NCBI GenBank assembly: GCA_004794785.1
Contig: SJOL01006425.1
Location: 1,566,664 to 1,630,663 of the forward strand
Direction: 5' to 3'
Source: Opisthorchis felineus
Lineage: Eukaryota; Platyhelminthes; Trematoda; Opisthorchiida; Opisthorchiidae
DNA length: 64,000 nt
The position numbers and the translations under genes were made by a program. The notes beneath the pieces were generated by a model. That model made no database searches. It had not been told where the DNA came from and worked only from the letters and a program-made list of their open reading frames with translations. Position 1 is the stretch's first letter, and each line of letters opens with the position of its first letter. Shown here piece by piece: positions 26,401-41,500 of this stretch.

Positions 26401-29400
26401 AAAAATTCACCTAATTTTCATTGGTTCCCAACAAATTAAATTTCATTGGTCAGTAGGTGTTTCCTCAGTGGTACGGCGCAAGACGAGTATATCGGATGAA
26501 AGATAAAAAATATCTAATTTTAGATTACTCACGAGGCGAACATGTTCGTGGCTATTCTTATCCCCATAGTTATCCTATCCACGTTTGTGTTGACACTGCT
26601 TTGTGCACATTTTATCAGACATTCGGTTCAAATACACGACACCCAAACCTATCTGGAAAGAAAACATTCAGTAAATTGCTTTGACATTTGTTTACCGGTG
26701 TGTAAAACTCGCAACCATGCTAGAATATCTTCAGATAGTGAACAGGCCTATGCATGTGTGCGCGTTTCGAAGGTGGTAGAAAGTTTCCACGATTCTGGAA
26801 ATTCGAATGCAAACGGAATTTCCTGTGATTCCATTCGATTGGAACCCGATTATCTCATAACGAACAGCTATTCAGTCGCAGAATGTAACATAATTCAATG
26901 TATGGTCGGTGCTGTGAACTGGAATAAGAAGCATTCATCTCTCCGAAGAAGACGGAAGCGAAGGTTTCAAGACTCCAAGAACGCAGGAAGGTCTCATCGG
27001 CATGAGAGAAAGTGCTATTTTTCGCATCAAATCAACCAATACAGGCAGCGCTTAAGAGCCCGGAGAGACAGCACGATCAGCAACATTCATCCAGGTACTT
27101 CTTCACCGATAGCTGCGCAAGAAAATTCGAACGAAATATTCCGGTAGGTTTAACCGCAGAACGTTAAACAAGATTGACGTATTTGAACAAAACAGACGTC
27201 AAATGCGTCTGCCATTTTTTGTGCACAACCTATGTCCTACTGTGAAGAGATGGTAAGTAGTAAATACAATATGCTTTTTAGAAGTCTTAGTGCAGCCGCA
27301 AACTTCGCAAGAGCTTTTTTCTCGAAAAATGACAGTGTTTTGGTTTTCATATATTTTGCTTACTCGGAGCTCCAGCATATGGTTTAATCTTGCTCCCTGA
27401 TTGTGAATTTTTCCAGGGTCACTATTTGTGAGAAGAAGTATTTCGGTACCATTACATCATGTTTTTCAGTAGAATGTTGTCGTGAGCACTTCACTTTTGC
27501 GACTGGTGATGCACCTCACTCAACCGGAGCTCGGCAGGACATCAAAGGGCATCAGTCATGTGGCNTTATCTAGGTAGTCTGCCTGGATAGCAGGCTGATT
27601 GTTGGAATCGGTAGTGTGCTGTGTTCTGCATGATTTCTAACTACATAGTAGGATAATCACACGTATCTTAACCAGGAAGGCTCATGAAGACCCCACAACA
27701 CTCAGTTTAAGAGCAGTCACCTTCAGCTGGCGTTGCCAAGTCGTGAGCCTTTCACAAACAAGAGTTAGCGGTAGAAAATAGTACATTCGTTGGTAGACGG
27801 TGGTTGAACATACGAACTAACTGTCCCAGCCATATTACATTTGGTGTTCTAATGGTTCTGGTTTATCGATTACGCACCACTTTATTGCGGGCAATTCGCT
27901 CTGTGGTAACCTGAGATGATTTTGACCATTTCAGTACCTCTAAGGAATCAGCGCACTCTAAATCGCCTGTGACAATTGTTGTAATGATGTTACAAATAAG
28001 CGCTAGATTAATTATGCCGCGATCACATGAAGGCGTCCCCCGGGAAGCGTGCAACACCCCCTGAGTTAACTGCAAACCGTTGTGTCATGCGCAGTTAATC
28101 CCGATTAAAACGTTTTTAAAAACAGACCGAACACAACCTGTGTGCCAAGCATACTCCGCTATATTGGAGATAATACTCTTACACTGCGTGTCGGTTATTT
28201 GGAGTTCAAATCCAGACAGTGACAGGGATGCGAACTTCGATCAAATCAAGAACGTGCCAGACTGTTGGGACGTCCTAATTCGGGTTCTCTCGCCTCGCAA
28301 TTTGAATGCCCCGAATTCCAATCACTGTAAAACCAAGGAGCTCTGGAAAGTGGAAATCTAGTTGTGTTTTCTCCTCTGATGTTAGCTCACGAGGATGGTT
28401 ACCTCAGATAAGGAGGAGAAATTTACAGTTGAGAGTAATACGGAAGATACCACCCTCATAGCTCTCGTATGTGCCCGGTACATTTTAACCAGACTATCAT
28501 TTGAACTCGGTCAGTCCGTTATTCCGTGTGATATGTCATAAATAACTAATGACTTTATCTGCAAACACTAGGCTTTGAAAAATTATTAACTACTGAGATT
28601 TTGCACACACATTTGCTCAAAGGTTCTATGGAGTAAGATTTGGCTCCTTTGTTCCTGTCAAAGACGTAACCGTTCCAACTGCAACGTGCATTTGACGGCT
28701 GATCATCTATCTTTCAATTTCAGACATGAGTATTTGCAAAAGTCAGTAATGGCTGCGTAATTTAGAGCAGCCGAAGCACCGCAGCGTGCAGTTAGTATAT
28801 TCCATCGGTGTCAAATCGTTAAAAGTGCCGGTCGGTTTTTCTTTCAGTCTGATCAATTAGACTCATCTGTGTTCGTTGGTATGCTTAGCTACACTGCGGA
28901 AGCTTGGTGCAAAAATCGCCCTTGAGACCTGTTTCATGACTGACTCCTCTTCCCGTCTTCCAGTGATTACTTGTCAGCTCTGTAGACTTCCAAGATTGTA
29001 ACTATCTAGATGGCTTTCTCTGACGCTAGGTTTGCCAGAAAACAACGGTTCTTCGCTTGTTAGTTTCTACAAAGCGGATAATGAACAAAAGTAACGACAA
29101 GTAGATCTTTTTGTCGTGTATGGATAGGTGAATTTGACATGTCAAAAGAGAACAAATGGTGTTATGAAAAGTCTGGGTACCTTTGGCGCGGCTAGTTTTC
29201 CAGGTTGGGATCCACGTGACCCCCCTCCCCCCAGTCCTTGGCTGGGAACACCGAAGAACATGGCGATTAACTAGTCTCAGTGGCGTTCATGCTGTATCTA
29301 GATTGTCTGACTGGGTGTTGGATTTGTAGAGAAGAAGTATTTCGGTACCATTACATCATGTTTTTCAGTAGAACGTTGTCGTGAGCACTTCACTTTTGTG

Positions 29401-29555
29401 TGTGTTTTTGACAGATCAAACCTAGGTTCCCTTCCCTGCCCCATTTTTCGCTTTACGTTATAAAGTTTTATTCAAACAAATTGACATGGCTGTACAGCAG
29501 CGAAGCATGTGTTCTCACCTGGTGCTGCCGTTTATGATTGATCATGATTATGATT

Positions 29556-29593
<38 letters not shown>

Positions 29594-32500
29594 GATGATA
29601 TGGACAGATTCGCATATGGATCCAGCGGCAAAGAACATCGAGGAAGCAGGCTCTGTAACAGGAAGGATAGTCATCCTTGTGGAGTGTGCAACAAGTGAGG
29701 CTGAAAAATAATAACTTCTATAATGAATATGACTTTAGTCCGTCTTTTAGTTATGATGAAAAGAATTCTGCCCAAAACTTTTGAAAACATCTACACAAGC
29801 GCATGTGTTTGCTATCCTTCACTATCCTCCAGGTAGCATTTTGCCGTAACATCTGCCTGAAGGAGGCATTTTTCCCTTGAAATATGGACATCTATTCGAA
29901 AATGCATTGCACGATGAATCAACTTGTTGCCACCGAACGCGATTTTCGAGGGTACCCGTTATTCGCAAGTTATTCGCACTGGGACATTCCGTTTGGATTT
30001 ATTGTGCAATAAGCACCCAAAGAGCACCGTTTAGTAAAAGCTATTTCATCCACTTCTTTAATACGTTTGCTATGCGGCAGAAAAGACAAACAGGTCAGTC
30101 GTGATGTAGAGAATCAAGCGTTGTTTTGCAGCGCCCTGTTTTTCTTGTTCTCAATATCTCATGGTCGAAGCTACACAGCCATACCTGATGTCTCAGCATT
30201 ACTTCAATTTTCAGCCACGTTTCTGATCTATTCCAGCACTTTTAACGTGTGGAGTTCGAAAGTCCATGGACCCTATCAGACATCGCCTTGGGTCAGTTTG
30301 ACCGAAGCACAGGACAACGTGAGTTCAGTTAGTCGGGGTACTCTCTCGAGTAAGTTAACCAGCTGGTCAATTGCTTTTCCCTGTGCATGCGATCGGTTGA
30401 ACAGTTAGTCTATAGGTAGAAGTCAGCGTGCTTAAGAGTCATCATCAGATTGCTGCATTATCATGGGAAGGAAACCAGACCAACAACCGAATCTGTATCA
30501 TTCACCGAAGCTGCACTTGGGCCTACCGAAACTGTCATGCTCATGGTACAGTTGGAGTGTTTGTAGAGGGATTCGAAATTGTGGGTGGCCACTGAAGACC
30601 AATTGAGACGTTATGAGGGCAGATAATGTGCACTTAGACATATGCTTCAATCGATCATTCCAACCCTTTTTCTGACCTTCTCACCTGACCCTTCCTGACC
30701 TTTCTTTTCCTTCTCACCTTACTGCACACTCGAAAAGTTCTCAATCTGCGCCGTACGACTGAGTGGGACGACCGGATTTTGGAAGTGCCTATTCCAGGTG
30801 CACTGTATTTTCGCAACAGTCCTTGGATGGAAGACTTCACACTCTCTGGTACTTCCAGATCACCTTTAACTCTGAAAGTCGTGTAAAGTGCGGTTGGAAG
30901 GTCATACATCCTAAAACTTTTCAGCTAAACCTTAACTTCACACTCTGAATGTGCAGCAGGGACAAACTACGGGAACATTTTTACCGAACCGTGTATGGGC
31001 TCGGTAACCTCTGTCGGAATGATCGATTAAAGCATTTATTCACCTAGCGTTATTATTGATAATACAATGTTCGTCCAGCTGTAGCACCCTTTTGGCGCCT
31101 AGCTGCACTACGTCAATCTCCAGGGCTTCACAGGCCCCCATTTTGGATTCCATCAGGGCATTGGGCTCGGTTACCGAGTATGATTTTAGCTTGAATGAAA
31201 TAATACGAGATACACCGGAACGGATTCCGATGAGCTTTATTAAGGAGCTCGCATAAATTTTCACGGTTGTTCCCCGTAGAATTTGGCTGAAAGAATGTCG
31301 TTACAAAACTCACCGAATGTAGTTAAGATCACAGGTTAGGCAAAGCAAGGGAGATTAACCAGCTTTTATTCATCAGGTTTTAAGTGAATTTTACTTTGGA
31401 AATTGTTCACTTTGGATTTTGCACACGTCGTGACACTTCGCGACATTATTCACAATACAGAATGTTACCAGATCTTGGTAATCATTCTACTTAATTCTAT
31501 CTATGAGGCAATCTAAATTAAGAAAAATATCCTCTCCTAGATGAAACTTGCCAGCAAAATACATTTATTTCCCAGGATGAAACGACGACAGGATGCGGGA
31601 ACAATCAGACTTCCTTATTTGCAATAAAAAAGTCCTTACGAGAGCACAAAAAGGTGTTAGTTTTGAAGGAAGTCTTAATTCTCAGTTAAAAGGAACACTT
31701 TTTGATGTTTCATGGGGAATTCGACATAAGTACTGGCCCCTGGGAAGGGGGAAGATACTCGACCATCCTAGGTCAGCATATTCACAGCACAAAGTTTCTC
31801 CTTCTCCGTCAAAAGGCAACGGCAACTCTACTGTTCTCATTCACGAGAGTTATTCAGAATGTATGCTTGACTTTCATGAATCATCATCTCAGCTGAGCTC
31901 AGCTCAGAGCAGAGCAGTACTCATTACGTTATTTGTCAATGAAGTGTCTAAACAAATGAAATTACTTCCAAAACATCAGGCTATCTGCTAAGTGTCGCAA
32001 AATGTGATCAGGGGTTGGTGATATGAATTTTTACCCATAAAATGCTCTTGTTATACCATCTGATTTGGTGGCGTTTTTGTCAAGGAGGAGATGTGTCCCA
32101 TGCCTGTATTCGGGGGTCTCAGAATAGGAAAGTCGACTGACTAGGAACTTGGATTTTTAGTTGATGGACTAGCAACGGTAGCACCTAGTGTAGTACACCA
32201 AATCGTCCAAAGTTTGATCATGTTTGACCTTTCATACGTGATAATGCAGTGGCGTCCATCGTGCTCGACATTTCGTTGGCTGAGAATGCAACTCTTAGTA
32301 AGCCCAAGGAGTTGCACTGCCGAAACCTCAGCTCAATGTGTTCTTATTCTGGTACGAACTAACCAGAACATTAGGAGGGCTCTCCAAACCAGGGTAGGGT
32401 ATAAATGAATTATAGTGTTCAGATGTTGACTTCTATCAGTGTAGTCGACATTTTTATTCTGTGCTTTTGGTGTGATTGATATTATCAATATTACTATTAC

Positions 32501-35500
32501 TACTATTATTATTATCATTAGAAATATTTTGTTCTGGAGGTCATCAAACTTTGTGTACACATATCGTGGTTAGAATGTACACTAAGGCAAGCCGTGTCAA
32601 ACGGAACATCGACCGAAGCAGTTTGGTGAAACCGTTCCACTCAGTACTGAATGAAAATCCAACGAAATTTGCGGCCTTTCTTCAAGGGACGCCAATCGCA
32701 GAATCACCGGTCTAATTTAAGATACTATAAGTTTTGAAGAATCAGCATTTTCTGGCAGACTTTCAAATGTATCTTAACCAGAGATGATGTGAAGACCAAG
32801 AGGATTAGGAACGGAAATCTGTCTCGGGAAGCACAATGGCGCACACTAAAAACGCCCTGCTTTGTTATCTCTGAATGCACGCCTTGTTTATCAGCAGTAG
32901 AATGGAAAAGTCGTCAGATGCATGTTGCCATACAATTAACAAGCTAGGTGTTAGGTTGTATTCGATTAACCCAACCACCTTGGTGGCACTGAACAAACCT
33001 GCCCCCAGTCGATTAGTAAAATACGTCGTCGTTTAGGTTAGCTGTGCAAAAAAGTACTACATCCATCTGCCTCAGGAGAGAGAACTCCCTGAGAGGCAGT
33101 GTGATTCTGGATGGTCTTGGCGTGCCCACTGGAACTAAACTCATTCACCTAACATTATTTGAGAAACCACTGGAACCGACTAAAATAATACTATTCATCA
33201 TTTATTTAATTGCGGTAGCTGATACAGTGGCACTCTCTTTTGGAAAACAACCATCCAGGCTCTCTGGGAGAAGGAAGAGCAAGCTTTTTAAAAAGATCTT
33301 ACATGGCTTTTCTCCAGGCTACAAACTGGATGCTTAGTTCTGCTAACACTTCCCGTTTGGCAAATGAACACGACCATTTGTGATGAGCCGGAAACCTTAG
33401 CATGTTTTGCATTCAGTTGAACAATGGTCGAGATTCCGGTCTTTTGTGACTGTAGACGATACTGTGAGGAATTTAGTTGGCTGTGATGCAGTTTAAGTTG
33501 TTGTACTGCGTCCTTTTCCTAGCTAAGTGAACACAGTTTTCCATCCCTCCCGCGAAAAAAAAGTAGCGTAGAAGATTGTGGGGTGAAAGATGACATAGGT
33601 GAGGCCAATCTATAAAATCTCCAGTTGAACACAACGTCTGATTCACACTTGATCTCATTCATCGGGTAACACGGAAAAGTTTAGGCATGAACTGCAAGAC
33701 CAGCGTGCCCAAAAATTAGACCATCAACCAAAGGGTAGCGCAATCGGCTCAAAGTTTCTTAGTTAGCTGAGGTTGTCTGACGTCGCTCAAGCGGATCAAA
33801 TCATTCCCACAAAGTATCAGTCTTGGTTCAAAATACATGACAAATTGATTGCTAATTGCTGGCTTTAACGGTTATACAGGGTCAACGAACTGATTGCCAA
33901 GAAGATTCCATCTCCGCCCAACTGCGAATTCATATAGAACCACCCTGAAAAGCCTCGTACCTACTCTCTTTCTTTCCTGAGTCACGTGGTACGTACATCA
34001 CTCAAATCATGAAGGTCCAAATGAGAGCACGCAGTTGTTGTGGAGGGTTTCAGTTCTCCAAATTTGATCCATCGTTAGCTGTGTAGTAATGTGATCTGTC
34101 TGCCACCGACTTCCCATGTAAGTACTACTATCGGGAACTTGTCACAGTGGTTCATCTCAGTTCCTCTCTTCCGTGGATCAGAACGCCAACGATGAGGGAA
34201 TCTTTCAGATTCGTACCCCTGGCAATTATTAGCATGTAACAGACAGTAGTTAGGCAACTTGTAGTTACTCTGAACAAAGCAGGTTTAAACTGTTCCACCT
34301 CCGTAGAAGGGCATCCGACATCTGACTATAGTTCACCTCGTAGTTACATTGACAAGTCTAAGCCCTTCTGCTCCTTACAGCGGACCTTTCTGCCACCACC
34401 AAACCTTGGTACGTTTTTAGTTCTCGTGGTCACCAACAGACGAACAAAACAAATTTTCCACAGGCAGCAACTATTCTAACCAAATTTCGGGTTGAAAATT
34501 ATGATGCTAGTCAAGATAATACTTCCGGTGGATATTGGTAACAAAACCGTATTTAGATATCCCTGCCGGTGAACTAAATGGGATGCATTGTTCTTGTCGA
34601 TTAAGGTATCAATGATCAACAAAACTCGGTCCTGCCAGTCGTTTCCGCAAGGGCTCACGATGCACACAATATTATTGCAGACTTGTGCATTCCAGAAAGT
34701 CAGATTGTTCTCGAAGGTCTCATAATTGAAGGTGAGTTTTTGTAATCTTTCCCACTTGCCTCTACTTATTACTCTGTGGTCCATACTTAATTGGCTATTT
34801 CGAGTGATTCTAGGCATTTTGAAATCCAGTAACCGATGCAAGCTGTCAGGATGAATCTCAAACATTCGAGTACTTTCACTGAGTACGCAATGCTCAGCCA
34901 ATGTTCCCTCCCAATATATAACTCTATTTATTCAACGATAAAGTTGTCCCCTGTACGGATAGAATTTCAAGAGGAGCCACTTTTGTTTTTCCTTCGAAAC
35001 TTCTCTTGCTAGTTAGCCTCTTTCCTTTGAGAAAAGGCCACTTTCCTTCGTTGACTCCGGGTGACCTTTTCACAATGAAAAAAAGTGGAAAAGATGAAGT
35101 ATATATAATAGAAAGAAATAGAAGGGGATCGAGGGAGACAAACAATAAGCTATGCTAAATTGATTCTCATATTAAAAGAACCCCCTTAGAGCGAGATCCT
35201 CACACAAGTGAGCAATTTTGTTCTGTCGTAATTCACTAATATTACAGTAAGCAGAATAGGAGGCTTCACTAAATGCTAGGCTCTACAGCCGGTGATCACT
35301 ACAGATCACTCTGGCCACTGTGATTGTCCGAAAGGAACGCGTATAATCCACACAGTAGGTCCTAGCAAATTTACTCTCCAGCCGACGGAGTAGACATAGC
35401 AACAACTCCAGGGACAGTAGTAGGTTGACCATAGTAACAACCACCAAGCCTGTAGCTGACCTTCGTTTCATCACTTCCTGCCGATCAGGCACAAATCGAG

Positions 35501-38500
35501 AGTAAGTTTTACTCAGAGATTAACGACGCCTTCACTAACACTTCCTTGTGTTTAACGGAAATCTGATAAAATAATAAGCAGACGTCGAAGCCACGTCATT
35601 CAGATAAGGGTGTCAGGCGTACGACTGCAAGTGGGAATTTGTTCCCATTTTGCAAAGCTTTGCTTAGGTGTACAGTAGGCGTCAGTGACCTAGCTGGTAC
35701 TGAGCATTGATCAGCAAACAAACTGGGCATAATGTGACAATACTAGCGCTGGGAAACTATGTGGAATGCGTTTTTGGCTCGTACTTGTTTTCAGATGACG
35801 ATTTCGTCTGAAAAAGTCGGCCGTAAAGATGGAATAGATTGATCTGGACGGTACTTTACTGGTACATAACAGTAAACAATCCTAAATACATTGGATAGTG
35901 CTTTAGGCCCGCATGTGACCAAATCCTCCTCAGTGAGGAGTCAGGAAGGTAACTTTATTTGATCTTGTGTATGTTCATACCTATAGGCGATCACTATGTC
36001 TGCCTTAGGCTGAGCTTCATCGCCGGTTCTCCTCAAACAGTCAATCTGGTTAGTTCTAATTTACCTCATTCCTTTAATTCAACTGACGCAACTCTCTACT
36101 TCTACCACATTCACTTCGAGAACTTTGCAAAACCAAGCTACTAGTTCCAGCCCAATAACTTTCCGTAAACTGCCTCAAAGTGCTACCAGAGGTGTCGGTA
36201 GGTTGGTACTCGTTATTTGGCGATTATTCAGTTGGTTGATACTCTGTCTATGAAACTCCACGGAGGGTCTACAAAAGTTCCGTCATCAGTCGAGTAGATG
36301 CAATCAGTGTACTGCTGAAGGTGTATTTCCACTCTTTCTTCTTGCATTCATTTTGAAGAGCATCCGGCGCGTTTAATCTGGCCGACCATTTGGAGATTGG
36401 GCTTCTTTTAATTTCTTAAGTCACTTTGTGATTCATGTCGTGTCGTGGTATGCATCTGTAACACTTTTTTAGTTGATTGTGCACTTTTTATTTTCCTCAA
36501 AATCTTTTATCCATGAAGATGATGATAATACATTATCCGCATTGATTCTCGAACTATGTCTCGCCGTGGTCTGATTTCTCTTTTACTTCATCTGTCTGTT
36601 GCATCTGCAATTTTCTTCTCTGTTACGGTTGTTTATATATGCTGACATCCCATTCTTTGTTTTGTCCACTCCTTGATACAGTGTTCCATCATTTGCTTAC
36701 TTACAGTCACATTATTTTGGCTGGTAGGCTTCGGCTCCCTCATTTCATCACGGGACTTTTCCTCTAGTTCTTTGAATGCTTTTGAACGTGAATAACCTGG
36801 AACTGCTTTATCTATAGACCTTGATAGACTGGGCCAGTCAAAATGTTTAGTAAATAGTCCCATCCAAGATCAGAATACAGTGATGGAAAGAGGTGCTCAC
36901 AATATGTTTACTAGTGAAGTATTCTGCCTCCAAAAACTTTCGACTGAACGTTATTCCTGCTGAACCCAGGTCCATCCTGATAGTCATACAGAGAGATGAG
37001 TACATATCGATCATTCCTTTTAGCAACAAGTTCGTGTTCGTGTGGTTTGGTCGATAGATTTCTTCTAGTTTGTCCCTTCTGGTGTCTATTTTAACCTTGA
37101 ATCTTGTATATGAAACCAGTTCTGATCGTCGTTTCTAGTTTTAATGACGAAGCTAACAGACGAATGCATCACATCCAAGGAAGGCCTATCTCACCGCCAA
37201 GTGAAACAAAAACGGGCTGGCGAAATTACAAGACTACTGTCCACCTAGCCAATATAGTTAGAGGTGGCGACTGTTTTTTAAAAAAAACAACGTACGATCG
37301 TAAGCAGAAAATCAGGAAACAACCACCCAAAAGTGGTCCGGTGGTGTCATCTCGGTTGTGGACTGGCAAGCTCACCGAAGAGATATGCAACCAAATGAGT
37401 GAATACAAACAAACAAACAAATGCATTGGTCTCCCTGTGTGCGATATGGTCGGACGCAGGCAACTGCAGCATGACCAGCTTCTGACCATTGTCTGAGACT
37501 GTCTCCCAATTGCAACCTCAATTCCACATTCACCTGACCTTTGTTTAACTGCAGAGCAGGGCGAGCAACACTCACGTGCAGCGCAATTTGATGGTATAGT
37601 TGGATCATTTATCCGGTCAGTCAGATGTTGGTGTTAGGATTTTTCTTGACACAAAATGTATATAAAGCTAACGCTTGTTTGTTTTCGCTCGTCTATCACT
37701 TCTGGGATTGAGTTACCTATGATCCTGGGGTTCCCTCTTTCCTCAACAACATGTATGAATGAAACCAAGAGCAGCACGTCAACCTTTCCAAAGCACACCT
37801 AACAGGTCTCGAGAGTGTCTATATTCTCACGGGATGATACCTATCATTGCTGCGCGACCTGAATGTCTGTTAATACGTCGAGCTTGCTAAACAAAATTTT
37901 CTCGACTCATTTGGACACACGGCATCTCGGATAATTTTTTCCGATTCTACTTATCAGCAGTACGTTGACGTTAGGCCTGCGGGCAAAATATTTAAACAGT
38001 CTGTGACGAACTGACAACTGAAAAGCGAACCAATAATAATAAAATAATCGTTCATCTGTAACACCCTTTCGGTGCTTAGCTGCCATGCCACCCGAAGGAA
38101 GCACGAGGGCTTGGATACTGCCAGGTTGCCCAAGCCTAGACGGGAGAAGTCGAGATTCAGAGGTCGGGTTCGAACCACGGACCTTCCGGTCAGTAAATTC
38201 GCGCCCTAACGAATGAGCCTTCTTACCCCCATAAAAAAGGCGAACCAGACTATGGGTGAATAGATTGCCAAACCACGTTGACCTTATGACTCGAAATTTT
38301 TTGAATGCACAGGGTAGACTGAATTCGCCATCAACATCTGGAATAGAAGCATTGAGCACTGAGTTTTGGTGTAAATTTGCGCAACCAGTTTATGATCCAT
38401 ATGAACCCGCATACCCATCTCATCTAGGGGAAGCAGTATGGCATACTGAAGTAAATTACGCTTATCGTAATATTTTGAGGCTGACTAACTCGCTTTATTG

Positions 38501-41500
38501 GCCGTAGCCAAAGACCACCTTACCGGGCAGGACATTAAATAAATCTTGAGAAGTTCGTCATTCTTTGACATGTAACTCGAAACCCTCTCATCTGTGTACT
38601 TTGTGTACATCTACGTAATCCAGCGTGTTTATTAAAAATTCAAAGTCGGTCTAGTTAGGCCCTCTGTGAGATTTTCACAACCAACATTTCGCTTATTTTC
38701 AGGAGCACTATTGTGCTTCTTCAGGTTTGTACACATAAACTGACGTGCATAGTCGTGATGTTTTGAGCGTTTCGTATTGATTTACAATCAGTGTTCTTCA
38801 CAACCCCTTACACTTTAGGCACATATGGTCAGCTTCATGTGGGCAAGATGCGTGTAAAGCCCAGCGAAAGCAAGAGAACTGAGAGGGAGTTTTGGCAGCC
38901 GGTCTTCGTCAAGTCAGTTTCAGGTAACTGGAAAAAGTTGTCCACATTCATTGCCATTAGGCTACAACAAGGAATTGTTTGGAACGTCGCACGACATCAA
39001 TGCCTGATTTAACCACCAGGGATGAACATACCACTCGGATGAGTGCCAGTTAACACACGAAAAAAAATCGGTTCAGCCTCCAAAGCAAATCTTATCCCGT
39101 ATTTAGAATCCAAAGTATCATATTTCATTTGGTAGACTGTGGCGTAACATTCATCCTCGGTTGTTTAACACACCTGTTATGACGGTATTACAACTGTTGT
39201 TACTTACGTATGTAACAGGATCCCGACATTTCCATGTAACAATGGAAAAAAGGAAATCTAAATGTACTGAGGAGTACAGGATATGTCATTTGAAGGACAA
39301 ATTCACAATGTGTGGAATCAAAGCCCACCTACAAATTGAGATTGTGGAAACAGGAGCCTCCGTGGAGACCCAGTGAACTCATTCGGTCAGGGAACATTTG
39401 GACTGGATGTGCTGCACAAAGGCCGTACCGTACTTTAGTTGGGCCGATATTCAAGAAATGGAAGTGTTTTTCTCCGAAGACATGCGGGTGTTACGTTTAA
39501 TGAAAGCTTTTTGACAGTCCAATAACGGTTCGCTTTTCTGGAGCTCATCATAGAGGCACTGTTACCCAATAAATTTTTTTTGACGTCCCAAGCTAGGTCA
39601 ACCATTAATTTCATCGGCTGCATAATTAATTTCCGAGGCATCTTTCGGATTTACTTCGCAGTTCAGTTCAGCTAAGTTTACTGTAAATTTTCAACTCCTC
39701 TTAACTGCGTAAGTGATCCCACTGCGGCCAGTTCGCCTGTCCAAATATCTTAACCTTTCGGGAAGTTTTGCAATGTTTTTTCGTGATACTGTAAGATAAT
39801 GTGACTTTACGTGTCTTAGCTGTGGTTAACTGAATGGCAGAATGTACGGATAGGAGAAGAGGCCAACCGTACTTCATAATTCACAATAGGATTTTCGTAG
39901 CTGGATGCAGGGATAAGCAACTTGATAGATGAGAACATATCATATGCTGCCAAATCTTTAGACTTTAGACCCTTTCCTCCTAAGGTTGGAGAGTTATTCG
40001 ACCATGAAGGTGTTGATCCGCTTGAATCTCAAAACATTACTACCGTCGTTCTAGTAACTGACAACTTTTCCAATGTTATTTAGCAGCACAGTCTGAATTG
40101 AGACAATCAAAGCCTCGCAGATCCTCCTTAGAGACCACGATGAATTCTCCTGAAGTTGTTCGGTGTACCTTTGGGCTTCAGTTTAGTTTGAACCAAATGG
40201 CCAAGAATGCTGGTGAATCCCAGCTTACTGTGGACGTTTACATTCTTGGTAATTAGTGAAGCTTAAAGATATGGATGTTCATCCACAGGACTTTGCAAAC
40301 GCGCAGAAGTTAAATGCTGAATAAGTGCACTTTGTGTTACAGGAATGCGATCGAATATAATATCGACACTGTTCCTGCGAGTTGAGACAGCCCATCTTTT
40401 TGGTGACGTTTCTGGGATCTGGGCATCTGGTGGGACGAGTGGTGTTAAAAGGTCATGGTTTAAAAGATTTTACCGAAAGAAATGAAAGCCACAAAATTTT
40501 CTTGAACTTGTTCAGGAGCAAGTGGTGCCCTCATCTATGTGGAAACGAGTCACTGAGGACACAGCCTGATGGGTCTGTTGTAAAGAGTAATTCTGCAGGA
40601 AACGTAAAACTCCCAATACAGAATTCCTGTTACTGCCTGATCTGATCGGGCTGCACTGGTTTACGGTTCACGTGACCTGATACGTGTACGGAGATCCATC
40701 TAGTGTTGAAAAGATATGGGTGAAATGTGTTCAAAAGCGCTTATGAACGTACTGCACTAACTAATACCAACCCATAGTTTTCGTGCTATTGAGAATACCC
40801 ACATACAGCTGTTCTACCTTCTTTAGGGGATCGTTGTTACTCTGTTCCAGGAAGTACCACCGTTCTGAGGAAAGTATATATATATATATATATATCTTAG
40901 CTAACACACCCACACGCGCTGGTTGCATCTGACTGCTAATCAGAAGACGGGACAGTGGACCCAAATGACGCTGCATTTGATTAGTATTCGCCTCACTTTG
41001 GACGCACAATGCTTTCTTCTGCAAAACCTTTCTGAGTGGAATTAAACTTTTTACGCCAAAATGTTGCATTTTGTTGCATATGTGCTCAGACCAAAAATCG
41101 CCCTAATCCAACATCATTTTTTCACGATTTGTTTTAACTAATATCCTTTCTAAATTTTTGGCGCGCATTCGACTTTGAACTTGTTGTGCTATGGCTTCAG
41201 AAGTGGCTCCACATACGTTTGTTGAGAAATTGGGAGCTGTATCCTTTTCATCCTTCACGTCGTTTGAGAAGGCTTTAAATGAATACATGGGGGATAACTA
41301 TGTGGTATTTATGCGTTCATCCAGTAATCGAAGCATCAACGCTGTTTCGCGTTGCTAATGGGTGTACTACAAATGCGGCAGGCGGCCTGCAAGACAAACG
41401 GAAGGTCGAGGATTCCGAACAAGCTAGTAAGCTGAGCGTGTACTCGACAGTCACGCAGATATAAATAGCAAAAAATATTTACAGGAGTGGCACCTCCGCA

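Larger units (their letters stand above)
29399..34651. other. RYK intron 3, distal part
   Basis: Contains a (GAT)n array, a SINE A fragment, and longer frames at 30067-30408 and 31593-31991 without recognisable similarity. The intron (27144-34651) is 7.5 kb. Confidence 0.45.

Noticed and set aside
26457..26684. Frame overlapping the transmembrane exon
   Set aside because: Shadow in another frame; the TTTTAG acceptor and in-frame stop set the exon frame.
29468..29698. Poly-Ile and poly-Asp frames
   Set aside because: Produced by the (GAT)n microsatellite.
34476..34931. Minus-strand open frame of about 150 codons with a C-x4-C and hydrophobic end, first read as an integrin-alpha membrane-proximal region
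   Set aside because: The + strand of the same place holds a RYK exon (34652-34731) with a good donor, correct phase and a match to the kinase-domain start. The minus frame has no partner exons or GFFKR segment.
37139..37263. + strand frame (ending HLANIVRG) that also fits RYK phases between exons 27143 and 38819
   Set aside because: Weak donor (GTGGCG) and little similarity; [16 protein letters not shown] at 34652 fits the RYK family much better and already occupies that position.
37907..38359. 150-codon minus-strand frame
   Set aside because: It runs through SINE A at 38030-38215.
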